A stretch of DNA of 64,000 bases from Allomuricauda sp. (GTDB lineage: Bacteria > Bacteroidota > Bacteroidia > Flavobacteriales > Flavobacteriaceae): positions 806,001 to 870,000 of the forward strand of contig RHLF01000002.1 of NCBI GenBank assembly GCA_003712125.1, given 5' to 3'. Of the stretch, positions 38,180-47,657 are shown piece after piece (position 1 is the stretch's first letter; every line of letters begins with the position of its first letter). The translations under genes and the position numbers were made by a program. The notes below the pieces were generated by a model. The model searched no databases. It saw only the letters and a list, made by a program, of their open reading frames with translations, and was not told the origin of the DNA.

Positions 38180-40411
38180 ATGACTCAATTTTTTGAAGAA
38201 CTCAAACGCAGAAATGTTTATAAGGTGGCCACAGCCTATGCGCTTACCTCATGGTTGTTGATACAGATTGCCAATACCATAGGCCCCAATCTGAATTTGC
38301 CCGATGCTGTACCGGCGACAATCACAAAAATTTTAATCATAGGATTTCCAATAGCCCTTGTTCTGGCTTGGTTATACGAATTGACCCCAAACGGCTTTAA
38401 ACTCACCAAAAGTTCCGATAGGTCCGCTGATGATGGTAAAAAACTGGGTAGACGACTCAACAAGGGTATTATTATTTTATTGACCCTGGCTGTGAGCTTA
38501 TTGTTGATCGACCGCTTTTTCTTTCGTGGTCAAAACCTGTTTCAAGAAGGCCAAACGGCAAGTATTGCTGTACTGCCTTTTGCCAACTTTAGCCCAGAAG
38601 TGGAAAATGGGTATATGGCCGACGGGCTCACTGAACAAATGTTGAACGAACTTTCGAATGTTAGCGGACTAAGGGTGCCAGCACGGACTTCCTCCTTTGC
38701 CTTCAAGGATAAAAATGAGGATATAAGACATATTGCAGAGCAACTCAAGGTAAATTACGTTCTTGAGGGCAGTGTTCGTTTTCACCAAGACAAAATTCGA
38801 ATCACGGTACAATTGATCAATGCGGCAAATGGATATCACCTATGGTCGAATACCTATGACGAGAACTTTGAAGAAATTTTTGAAATTCAAGAAAGCATTT
38901 CAAGAAAAGTAGTCAATGAGCTTAGGGTCAGACTCTTGCCGCAAGAGGAGGAAGCTTTAAGTAACAGACTTACCGAAAATTCGGAAGCGTATAAACTGTA
39001 TTTAAGGTCGAGAGAGTTCTCGCAATTACGAGATGATCCCTCGCTAAAAAGGGGTATAGCGCTATTGGAAGAGGCCTTAGCATTGGAACCCAATTTTGCC
39101 GAGGCCCATGCCGAGTTGTCTTTTCTGTATAATCAATGGCATTTTTATGGTAGTTTGGATAAGAAAACAAGGGATGCCAAATCGACCTTTCATATCAAGC
39201 GGGCCTTGGAATTGGCGCCCGAAAAACCAGAGGTCATAAGGGCCAATGCGAATTACCTAAGAAGTATAAAGGGCACCTTTGATCAAGATTCGGCAAAAAT
39301 AATACGCGAATTGCGCAAAGCATTGCAAGTCAAACCGAACTATGTGGATGGCCACTACATGTTACGATCAGCATTAACGGGCGCAAAGCAATACCGCTTG
39401 GCTGATTTACAAATGAAGAAAACTGTAGAGCTAGATCCCTTGAATAGCTTTTATGTAGTGCAGTACGCAGCGAACTTGTATTTGAATAAAGGCAAGACCA
39501 AAGAGGGCGAGGCTCTGATTGACGAATTACTCAAAAGGGACTCTTTGGATAAATCTGCGATACACCTCAAATCCATCATACTTTCATCTGCACCGTATGG
39601 GGAGTTGGCCGAGGTGTATAAAATTAATCATAAGAGTTTACGTGCGGCACCCAACAATAGGTCTATTCTAGCGCGAAGTTCGCGTGCCGCCTTGAATCTG
39701 GATTTATGGCCGTTGGCAGAAAAATACATCAAGACCACCCAACTACGATTTGCGGAAACAAATGCCATTTACACTAATGTGATGGATTATCATTTCTTCA
39801 GGCGAGATTATGCCAGTGCGCAAGAACTTTTACAGTATTTGATTGAAGAAAATTGGTTAGATTCTAATGCATTGAATTCGAAATCGGCTGAAATTGCATT
39901 TTTCTCAAATCAAACAGACCGGGCCTTGGAAATTTTTGAGACCGAATTTCCGAACATCACCGATGGGTCTATTTTTGACGAAACGCTAACCGACCTTATT
40001 GGGCAGCACATCGTAAAATATATAGCGTATTTACGAAAGTCTGGCAACATAAAAAAGGCTGACTCATATGCCTCTAATCTTTGCGCTTATTATAAGAATC
40101 GGATAGAAAACGACCCTATTCCTGATGGTTATAAGGATAATTTACAGTTGGATTGTTATTATGTTGCGGATCAAAAGGATGCGTTTTTGAAATTTCTTGA
40201 AAAAGTTTATTTCGAGAAAAAGAACCGACAAGACCTGTATAGCGATTTGAAGGCGGGGAGATTTTTGAATTTTGAGTCCGATGCGGAATATCAAGAACTG
40301 TTCAACAAAATTGAAGCCGAAACCCACCGTATGCGCGAAGAGGTCATCACCTATCTCAAGAAGGAAGGGGACTGGAATGCCGAATGGGATGCCGAACTAG
40401 GGCTAAGATGA
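38180..40411 (+). CDS. Membrane-anchored TPR protein with FlgO/TolB-like domain
   Basis: FFEELKRRNVYKVATAYALTSWLLIQIANTI; SIAVLPFANFSPEVENGYMADGLTEQMLNELSNVSGLRVPARTSSFAFK; TPR repeats. Confidence 0.75.
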   Translation: MTQFFEELKRRNVYKVATAYALTSWLLIQIANTIGPNLNLPDAVPATITKILIIGFPIALVLAWLYELTPNGFKLTKSSDRSADDGKKLGRRLNKGIIILLTLAVSLLLIDRFFFRGQNLFQEGQTASIAVLPFANFSPEVENGYMADGLTEQMLNELSNVSGLRVPARTSSFAFKDKNEDIRHIAEQLKVNYVLEGSVRFHQDKIRITVQLINAANGYHLWSNTYDENFEEIFEIQESISRKVVNELRVRLLPQEEEALSNRLTENSEAYKLYLRSREFSQLRDDPSLKRGIALLEEALALEPNFAEAHAELSFLYNQWHFYGSLDKKTRDAKSTFHIKRALELAPEKPEVIRANANYLRSIKGTFDQDSAKIIRELRKALQVKPNYVDGHYMLRSALTGAKQYRLADLQMKKTVELDPLNSFYVVQYAANLYLNKGKTKEGEALIDELLKRDSLDKSAIHLKSIILSSAPYGELAEVYKINHKSLRAAPNNRSILARSSRAALNLDLWPLAEKYIKTTQLRFAETNAIYTNVMDYHFFRRDYASAQELLQYLIEENWLDSNALNSKSAEIAFFSNQTDRALEIFETEFPNITDGSIFDETLTDLIGQHIVKYIAYLRKSGNIKKADSYASNLCAYYKNRIENDPIPDGYKDNLQLDCYYVADQKDAFLKFLEKVYFEKKNRQDLYSDLKAGRFLNFESDAEYQELFNKIEAETHRMREEVITYLKKEGDWNAEWDAELGLR

Positions 40412-40415
40412 GACT

Positions 40416-41162
40416 TTACCGATCGATCTTGAAAATTTCCAAATTGATATCATCCAAGCCATAATCGTCAAAAGGATACTCGAGCTGGTCTTGAATGTTG
40501 TATAGTGAAACGAGGATGAATTGCGTGAGTAACACAATAAAAAAAGTCACGAAAAGCGGGGCAGAGGTGCCTACGGTATGCAGAATGGTAGGTGCATAAA
40601 CCAAGGGGAACAAATAGATAAATATTTTACAATAGGCTTTCAAGCTTATTGGGGTTCTATGGGTGTTTATGGCATGTAGGTTTTCCAACGATTCATGAAG
40701 GTCGCTCATAAATCTAAAAATACGGTCCCTTAATTTGCCTGAAACAAGCGTATTGTAGCGAATCACGAAATCTTGTACCTGATGAACGATTTGGTCCAAG
40801 GCCTTGGTTTCGGTAGTATTTTCCTTTAAATGAGATATCGTTTTTTCACTGATACTCACCAAAATTTGGAACATTTCATTTTTATGATCTTCAGTAAGAA
40901 GCTTATCGTCACAGTACACGTAATTGTGCAGGGTTTTCAAGGCACTTCGAAACTGGCTCAGATGTTCCATTGCCTTTTCCCTTCGACGAAACGACCCTCG
41001 TATGGTGAAGACCAAGGGAAATATGATGGCAATGCTGAGCATGGTCAAATCAATACTAAAGTCAACGTTCCAATAATGCAGGGCAAAAGTTATGGCGAAA
41101 GATGAGAGCAGAACGAAAAAAGTTCTGTAATTTAAGATCGAAAGGTATTGATTTAAAGACAT
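40416..41162 (-). CDS. Bestrophin-like membrane protein (weak call)
   Basis: Four hydrophobic segments; C-terminal NIQDQLEYPFDDYGLDDINLEIF resembles the bestrophin family. Confidence 0.45.
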   Translation of the reverse strand: MSLNQYLSILNYRTFFVLLSSFAITFALHYWNVDFSIDLTMLSIAIIFPLVFTIRGSFRRREKAMEHLSQFRSALKTLHNYVYCDDKLLTEDHKNEMFQILVSISEKTISHLKENTTETKALDQIVHQVQDFVIRYNTLVSGKLRDRIFRFMSDLHESLENLHAINTHRTPISLKAYCKIFIYLFPLVYAPTILHTVGTSAPLFVTFFIVLLTQFILVSLYNIQDQLEYPFDDYGLDDINLEIFKIDR

Positions 41163-41191
41163 ATACTCGTAGCAAAACCAATATACAACTC

Positions 41192-42232
41192 ATGCAAGTA
41201 GTGACAAAATATACTCCGTTATTATTTGTTTTTTTCTTGCTGCAAATTTTAATTGCACAAGACAAGGGTCGACAGGTGTTTGATGATCAAACACCCTTAT
41301 CAATACAAATGGAACTTTCGTTTAAGGAAGTACGCAAAAACACCAATGACAGTACCTATATCGCAACCAAACTTGCTTATCAAGTTGATGAAGGGGAATG
41401 GGAGGTTTTGGAGGCTTCCATTCGCAAACGGGGGCGATCGCGTTTGGAGCGTTGTTATTTTGCCCCTATAAAACTCAAAATAAAGAAAAAGGAAGCCAAG
41501 GGTACGCTATTTCAGGGCAAGCGAAAATTGAAACTGGTATTACCCTGTCAGATGACCCAAGATAAAAATGATAATGTGATCAAAGAGTTTTTGGCCTATC
41601 GCATGTTTGAAGAATTATCCCCCTATCATTTTAAAACCCGACTCTTAAACATTACACTTGTCGAACATAGAGGGAATAAGGAAAAAACGCATCACATCAA
41701 AGGCTTCTTCATCGAAGACCTTGAAGAGTTGGAAGATCGCTTTAACGCCAAGGAACTCAAGCGAGAGGTACATCCGCTGCAACAAGAGAATCTCTGTTCG
41801 TTTAGAAACGATCTTTTTCAGTACATGATTGGAAACACTGATTTTTCGATTGCTTACCAGCACAATGTCAAATTGCTTTTTTTTCCTGATAAGTCAGTCA
41901 TTCCCATACCTTACGATTTTGACATGTCAGGTCTTGTCAATGCCAGTTATTCCTTTGTGTCCAAACCAGAAGGTGCCCAAGCCCCTATAAAAACGGTCAC
42001 AGATAGGTGGTTTCGAGGTTTCAAAAGAGATGAAGCGCTTTGCTGGAAAATAAGACAAGAATTCTTGGGGAAAAAAGAAAAGATTTTTACGCTGTTCGAT
42101 AGCTATAAAGGCTATTTTGATAATGAGAACGAGTTTCAAGAAGCCAAGAATTTTATCCAAAGTTTTTATTTGCAAATAGGCAACAACGCTACCTACAAAT
42201 CAGAGGTATTAGCGAAATCAAGAATCAAATAA
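41192..42232 (+). CDS. Conserved hypothetical secreted protein
   Basis: ATG 41192, signal peptide MQVVTKYTPLLFVFFLLQILIAQ; VIPIPYDFDMSGLVNASY; possibly CotH-like, family not certain. Confidence 0.55.
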   Translation: MQVVTKYTPLLFVFFLLQILIAQDKGRQVFDDQTPLSIQMELSFKEVRKNTNDSTYIATKLAYQVDEGEWEVLEASIRKRGRSRLERCYFAPIKLKIKKKEAKGTLFQGKRKLKLVLPCQMTQDKNDNVIKEFLAYRMFEELSPYHFKTRLLNITLVEHRGNKEKTHHIKGFFIEDLEELEDRFNAKELKREVHPLQQENLCSFRNDLFQYMIGNTDFSIAYQHNVKLLFFPDKSVIPIPYDFDMSGLVNASYSFVSKPEGAQAPIKTVTDRWFRGFKRDEALCWKIRQEFLGKKEKIFTLFDSYKGYFDNENEFQEAKNFIQSFYLQIGNNATYKSEVLAKSRIK

Positions 42233-42288
42233 TGCCCTGCTTGTGGCATGCCATGGGCGAGGAGCCAAATCAATTCCTGTTGTATAAA

Positions 42289-43407
42289 TTAAGAGAGCAC
42301 CTTTTTTAAGGCAGTGTCAAATTGAGCCATTTGTGGTAGGGTTCCCGTACTGATGCGGCACCACTCATAGAAAGGCGGGAAAGGCCTCCCAACAATCACA
42401 TGCTCTTTTTTCATGGCCGGAATCAATTCTGATATGGGTCTTCCCGATTTGAAAAAGACAAAATTGGTATGTGATTTAATATATTCCAGATTTAGGTCGT
42501 CCAAAGTTTTATAGAGGGCATTTTTTGCCTCCATATTTTTGGTCAGGCTAAAGGTGTAAAACGCATCATCTTTCAAGGCTTCTTTGGCTGCTTCTATAGC
42601 CAAGACATTGGTCATTGCCATAATGTTTTTTCGCAATCTCGATGCGATATCGGGTCGCGCAACTAAATAGCCTATGCGCATTCCGGCAAGACCATAAACC
42701 TTTGAAAATGTTTTCGAAACGATAACGTTCATTCCCTCCTTGACCAATTCGACCATTGAGGGGTAATCGGGTTCCATGATAAAATCATAATAGGCCTCGT
42801 CACTGAAAACTACTGCTTTTTGACTTATGGTACTGCAGAAGTCGCGGAGTTGATTCTTTTCCAATAATGTTCCCGTTGGGTTGTTGGGATTACAGATGAA
42901 AATCAATCTTGTTTTGTTATTGATGCGTTGCGACATGGCATTGAGGTCATGGCCAAGTTGTTGGTCAACCGGAACGCGATGCACATAGGCCCCAAAACCC
43001 TCTGCATAACGTAGCATTGCCTGAAAAGTGGGGTCTGCCGCAATGATTTCACCTTGATCGATACCATAGGTGAGCCCAGTAGCTTTTAGTCCTTCCGTGG
43101 AGCCTCCGGTAATGACAATATGATCAGTAGGCACACCCTCGGTTTCCGCAATTTGCTCTAAAAGAGGTCGAAAAACGACAGAAGGATACCTACAGGCATC
43201 ATCAAAGGCTTTGCTAATGGCCGAACGAACCCGTTTTGAAGGTCCAAAGGGATTCTCGTTCGAGTTTAATTTTGCAATGCTAGTATCTACAGGTGTGGCA
43301 ATCAGTTCCTTGCCAGAAACCGCAATCGGGCCTAGGCCACCCATGAGGGTAAACCCACTACCCAAGCTCGCTTTTTTTAGCCATTGTCTTCGATCTATAC
43401 TTTTCAT
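42289..43407 (-). CDS. Class I/II PLP-dependent aminotransferase (HisC-like) with twin-arginine signal
   Basis: MKSIDRRQWLKKASLGSGFTLMGGLG; LNSNENPFGPSKRVRSAI; FICNPNNPTGTLL; SKTFSKVYGLAGMRIGYL. Confidence 0.9.
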   Translation of the reverse strand: MKSIDRRQWLKKASLGSGFTLMGGLGPIAVSGKELIATPVDTSIAKLNSNENPFGPSKRVRSAISKAFDDACRYPSVVFRPLLEQIAETEGVPTDHIVITGGSTEGLKATGLTYGIDQGEIIAADPTFQAMLRYAEGFGAYVHRVPVDQQLGHDLNAMSQRINNKTRLIFICNPNNPTGTLLEKNQLRDFCSTISQKAVVFSDEAYYDFIMEPDYPSMVELVKEGMNVIVSKTFSKVYGLAGMRIGYLVARPDIASRLRKNIMAMTNVLAIEAAKEALKDDAFYTFSLTKNMEAKNALYKTLDDLNLEYIKSHTNFVFFKSGRPISELIPAMKKEHVIVGRPFPPFYEWCRISTGTLPQMAQFDTALKKVLS

Positions 43408-43540
43408 AACCAGGATGTTTAAGATACCGGTTAATTTACAAGAAGTATTTCAGTATTCGCGGCTTGAAATAAAAAAAGATTCCGACAACCCCTGTGTCAC
43501 CGGAACCTTAATTCAAAATATAAATTGTAAGGCCTTTGGC

Positions 43541-43984
43541 TTAAATGACTTTCAAGTTGGCTTTTAATCCATCTATGATACCCAGAATGTTACTGACCGT
43601 ATCTTTTAGGTAATGTTGTACTGCAATCGCTGGAATACGCAAGGTGGTAAAGCCATTTTTAAAAGAACGCATGGCATCTTCCAAGTCATTAATGGCTTGT
43701 TGATGGGTTATGGTTTGTTGCTCTACATCAATTTCGATATTAAGCTTTACCCTTGAAATAGCGATGTCGATAGATTTTGTGCCATCCCACCACTCAAGCA
43801 TCGGATGTGCACCAGCTTCTTTTAGGGCATAGTACAATTGAATGGCTTCTAAAGGGGTATTGTTGTCTAGGATGATTTTTTTAATGAGCTTGGTATGGCG
43901 CTTGCATAATTCTATGCCCAGAGAGTCCATAGATTCCCTATGCTCCAGATAGCTCATATTTTTACCACAGTCTTTACAGGTCAT
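43541..43984 (-). CDS. Hypothetical protein with putative zinc ribbon and restriction-endonuclease-like (DUF559-like) domain
   Basis: CKDC...ELCKRH metal-binding pattern; SIDIAISRVKLNIEIDVEQQTITHQQAINDLEDAMRSFKNGFTTLRIP resembles DUF559/Vsr-type cores. Confidence 0.5.
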   Translation of the reverse strand: MTCKDCGKNMSYLEHRESMDSLGIELCKRHTKLIKKIILDNNTPLEAIQLYYALKEAGAHPMLEWWDGTKSIDIAISRVKLNIEIDVEQQTITHQQAINDLEDAMRSFKNGFTTLRIPAIAVQHYLKDTVSNILGIIDGLKANLKVI

Positions 43985-44165
43985 GTTAAGTAGGTCAGTT
44001 AAGTCAATAATAAGATTTGGGATAGTAATAACACAAGGGCCTTTGCTTTCGTATAAAAAATTCGACGTACGGTAGCCAAGATGTTGTGAAACTCAATTTT
44101 TTTGATGAAAAAGTCCATTCAAGACATAAACATGTTATTTTTCCATACAGAAATCAGCAAGAACG

Positions 44166-45356
44166 ATGAAGAAAATTGGACCCGGTGTATTGATCGCGGC
44201 AGCGTTTATTGGCCCTGGTACGGTAACCGTATGTACCCTGGCTGGTGTAAATTTTGGTTACTCATTGCTTTGGGCAATGTTGATTTCTATTTTGGCCACC
44301 ATTATTCTTCAAGAAATGGCATCTCGATTGGGTATTGTTACCCAAAAAGGCCTGGGGAGCGCCATTAGCACCGAAATCAAAAACAAAGCACTAAAGATTG
44401 TAGTTGTGGGTATTGTATTAGGTGCCATTCTTATCGGCAATGCTGCCTATGAAGCTGGCAATATAGGTGGTGCCGTATTGGGGGTCGAGGCAATATTCGG
44501 TGCAGAGTACAAGGTGTTTTACCCTTTCTTAATTGGTATCCTGGCGTTTTTTCTCCTGTGGTTTGGTACGTATAAAATATTAGAAAAAGTATTTCTTGTG
44601 CTTATTGGCCTGATGAGTATTTCATTTTTGTTGACCGCAATATTGACCAAACCCAACCTGATCGAATTGGTACAGGGCATTTTTGTTCCAAAACTCCCAG
44701 AGGGTTCAGTTTTAACCATTATTGCGCTTATTGGAACCACTGTCGTTCCGTACAATTTGTTCTTGCATGCGGCATTGGTCAGTGAAAAATGGAAATTGGT
44801 TGAGGATTTGAAATGGGTGCGAAGAGATACTGTGATTTCGATTGGTTTTGGAGGTTTGATATCAATGGCCATCATAATTGCCGCATCTGCCATTACTGTG
44901 GATGATGTAAATGGTGCTTCCGATTTGGCTAAAGGTCTGGAGCCGCTATTTGGAGATCTTGCGGTTTATTGTATGGGTGCCGGACTTTTTGCTGCGGGTG
45001 TCACGTCTTCAATAACCGCTCCTTTGGCCGCCGCATTCGTAGCAAGCAGTTTTTTTGGCTGGGGAAGAAACCTTAAGGATATCCGATTCCGAATCACATG
45101 GATTGTAATTTTGGTGGTAGGGACGTTTTCGCTCTTTTTCAATGTACGTCCCATTGAGGTCATCCAATTTGCCCAGGTGGCAAATGGCCTCTTGTTGCCG
45201 GTAATAGCAATAATATTAATTTGGATGGTCAACAAGGCCAATCTCATGGGCAAGCATCGCAACAGCTCCCTGCAAAATGTATTCGGCATTTTGATTGTCT
45301 TGTTGGCGTTGGCCTTGGGTAGTAAAAGTATTTTAAGTGTATTTGGAAGCTTTTGA
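44166..45356 (+). CDS. NRAMP/SLC11-like transporter lacking canonical metal motifs
   Basis: GPGVLIAAAFIGPGTVTVCTLAGVNFGYSLLWAMLIS; IALIGTTVVPYNLFLHAALVSEKW; multi-TM. Confidence 0.85.
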   Translation: MKKIGPGVLIAAAFIGPGTVTVCTLAGVNFGYSLLWAMLISILATIILQEMASRLGIVTQKGLGSAISTEIKNKALKIVVVGIVLGAILIGNAAYEAGNIGGAVLGVEAIFGAEYKVFYPFLIGILAFFLLWFGTYKILEKVFLVLIGLMSISFLLTAILTKPNLIELVQGIFVPKLPEGSVLTIIALIGTTVVPYNLFLHAALVSEKWKLVEDLKWVRRDTVISIGFGGLISMAIIIAASAITVDDVNGASDLAKGLEPLFGDLAVYCMGAGLFAAGVTSSITAPLAAAFVASSFFGWGRNLKDIRFRITWIVILVVGTFSLFFNVRPIEVIQFAQVANGLLLPVIAIILIWMVNKANLMGKHRNSSLQNVFGILIVLLALALGSKSILSVFGSF

Positions 45357-46100
45357 ATGGAACACAAAGCGATAGATATAAATTGTGATGTGGGCGAAGG
45401 GGTTGCCCACGAAGATTTACTTTTCCCGCATATCAGTTCTTGCAGTATTGCTTGTGGCGGGCATACGGGAAATGCTGATAGCATCAAAGCTGCTGCGCGC
45501 TTAGCGAAAAAGCATAAGGTTAAGATTGGGGCCCATCCCAGTTACCCCGATGCAATCAATTTTGGTCGGAAAGTGATCGATATTACCGATCAAGAACTCC
45601 AAAATAGTGTCTCTGCGCAATTGGATGAATTCACAAGGGTCATCGTTAAGGAAGGGTTGCTGATGAATCATATCAAACCCCATGGCGCCCTTTACAATCA
45701 AATTGCCAAGAATAGACGATTGGCTGTGGTTTTTTTAGAGGCCATAGAAGCCTACAGGGCAGAAGCAATGTTATATGCCCCTTTCGGTTCACAAGTTGCT
45801 GAAGAGGCCAACCGTAGAGGCTTTCGAATAAAGTATGAGGCCTTTGGGGACAGAAACTACAATGATGACCTTAGCCTTGTCTCGAGAACACAATCAAATG
45901 CCCTGATTGAAAGCCCCAAAGTAGTTGCCGAACACTTGTATCGGATGATTGCAGATAAGCACGTCAAAACAATTTCAGGCAAGAAGGTAGCCTTAAGGGC
46001 CAACACCTTTTGCATACACGGTGATACTTCCTCAGCATTGGAAATATTGACGTATCTTACTCATGAATTTCCTCAAAGAGGCATATATCTTGACAAGTGA
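45357..46100 (+). CDS. pxpA: 5-oxoprolinase subunit PxpA (LamB/YcsF family)
   Basis: IDINCDVGEGVAHEDLLFPHISSCSIACGGHTGNADSIKAAARLAKKHKVKIGAHPSYPD. Confidence 0.95.
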   Translation: MEHKAIDINCDVGEGVAHEDLLFPHISSCSIACGGHTGNADSIKAAARLAKKHKVKIGAHPSYPDAINFGRKVIDITDQELQNSVSAQLDEFTRVIVKEGLLMNHIKPHGALYNQIAKNRRLAVVFLEAIEAYRAEAMLYAPFGSQVAEEANRRGFRIKYEAFGDRNYNDDLSLVSRTQSNALIESPKVVAEHLYRMIADKHVKTISGKKVALRANTFCIHGDTSSALEILTYLTHEFPQRGIYLDK

Positions 46101-46828
46101 AAAGTTACCCCATAACGATAAGGCCTTTTGGTGAAAATGCGATTTTAATTGAATGGCCCAACGAGGTATCCGAAGCGATTCTTAACGATATTCTCCGTTT
46201 CGAAACTTTTTTAAAAGAAAAGCAACTCGAAAACTTCGAATATGTACCGGCGTACAATTCGTTGACGCTGGTCAACTTTTTTGGTATTACTGAATCGCAA
46301 AATCTCCAAAATAAGTTGAAACATTGGTATAAGGAACTTCCTCCCTTTGTGGAAGCCGAACGATTTTTATATGAACTGCCGGTATGCTATGACACTGAAT
46401 TTGGAATTGATCTACAAGAAACCGCCAAAATTCTTGATTTTTCGATTGATGAGCTCATTGCAGCGCATAGCACGCACGAGTACACGGTTTTTGGTATCGG
46501 GTTTTTACCAGGATTTATGTATTTGGGCGGCCTGCCTTCATCCTTGGAAACCTCTCGAAGGAAAGAACCAAGACTGAAGGTTAAAAAAGGGTCGGTTGGT
46601 CTGGCCGGAAAACAAACAGGAATTTATCCACAGGAGTCTCCCGGTGGTTGGAATATTATTGGGAATTGCCCCATTCCAATCTTCAATCAAAACAGCGAAA
46701 CCCCCTGTTTCATTAAAGTAGGGGATAAGGTGCGCTTTGTTCCCATAACCCGTGCCGAATATGATTTGCTCAAGATCGAAGGCGAGGTAGGTATTTTTAA
46801 TCCCAAAAAAATAGAGCTCAGTGTTTAA
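46097..46828 (+). CDS. pxpB: 5-oxoprolinase subunit PxpB (KipI-like)
   Basis: ELPVCYDTEFGIDLQETAKILDFSIDELIAAHSTHEYTVFGIGFLPGFMYLGGLPSSLETSRRKEPRLKVKKGSVGLAGKQTGIYPQESPGGWNIIG. Confidence 0.93.
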   Translation: MKSYPITIRPFGENAILIEWPNEVSEAILNDILRFETFLKEKQLENFEYVPAYNSLTLVNFFGITESQNLQNKLKHWYKELPPFVEAERFLYELPVCYDTEFGIDLQETAKILDFSIDELIAAHSTHEYTVFGIGFLPGFMYLGGLPSSLETSRRKEPRLKVKKGSVGLAGKQTGIYPQESPGGWNIIGNCPIPIFNQNSETPCFIKVGDKVRFVPITRAEYDLLKIEGEVGIFNPKKIELSV

Positions 46829-47657
46829 GATTTTAAAGCCAGGTTTTTTTACTAGCGTGCAGGACCAAGGCCGTTTTGGGTATCGTGACAAAGGAGTTCC
46901 TGTGTCGGGGGCAATGGATGCAATTTCAGCTTCAAGGGCAAACCGACTGCTTGAAAATGACCCTCGCTCGGCTTTGTTGGAGATAACCATGACAGGACCC
47001 GAAATCGAATTTGAGGCCCACACTTGTATTTGTTTGTCTGGTGCAAAATTTTCCGCGAAAGTAAATGAAGAGCCAATAGGCAATGATAAGGTCATACGCA
47101 TTCAAAAAGGGGATAAGTTGTCCTTTGGCAAACTTGAACAAGGATTCCGGGCCTATCTGGGAATAAAGGGTGGCGTTCAAGAAGAAACTGTGCTGGGCAG
47201 CAAGTCCTTCTACTTTCCATTGACCAAGAGGAGCAGTTTGAAAGCACATACCGAGATCGATTTTGAGCCCTCCGATTTTGTGCCCAAAATTTCGGAAATG
47301 AAGATTGAAGGGTTTTTGTCATCGAAGATCATTGAAGTTCAAAAGGGGCCAGAATTCGATTTGTTGAACCAATCGCAATTGACACAACTATTTGCTGAGC
47401 CATTTACCGTTTCGAAGGAAAACAATAGAATGGCCTATCAATTGAATGAGTATTTGGATGGGCACACCATGAAAATGTTAACTTCGGCCACATTACCGGG
47501 TACGGTTCAGTTGACCCCTGCAGGACGCCTTATCATATTAATGAAGGATGGGCAGACCACAGGTGGATATCCTAGAATTCTCCAATTGACCAATACATCC
47601 ATTTGTGTATTGGCCCAAAAGAAATTTGGCGATACGATAAAATTCAAATGGGCTTAA
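46821..47657 (+). CDS. pxpC: 5-oxoprolinase subunit PxpC (KipA-like)
   Basis: LKPGFFTSVQDQGRFGYRDKGVPVSGAMDAISASRANRLLEND; TPAGRLIILMKDGQTTGGYPRI. Confidence 0.93.
   Translation: MFKILKPGFFTSVQDQGRFGYRDKGVPVSGAMDAISASRANRLLENDPRSALLEITMTGPEIEFEAHTCICLSGAKFSAKVNEEPIGNDKVIRIQKGDKLSFGKLEQGFRAYLGIKGGVQEETVLGSKSFYFPLTKRSSLKAHTEIDFEPSDFVPKISEMKIEGFLSSKIIEVQKGPEFDLLNQSQLTQLFAEPFTVSKENNRMAYQLNEYLDGHTMKMLTSATLPGTVQLTPAGRLIILMKDGQTTGGYPRILQLTNTSICVLAQKKFGDTIKFKWA

Noticed and set aside
43985-44165. Mn riboswitch upstream of the NRAMP-like gene
   Set aside because: No yybP-ykoY-like conserved core recognised in the short leader; consistent with the transporter lacking metal motifs.
44102-44368. 88-aa plus-strand ORF overlapping the NRAMP-like gene start
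   Set aside because: Beyond 44166 it is an out-of-frame reading of the transporter gene; the product has no family features and the transporter frame is clearly coding.
46538-47101. 187-aa minus-strand ORF across pxpB/pxpC
   Set aside because: Antisense to two confident genes; no independent evidence of coding.
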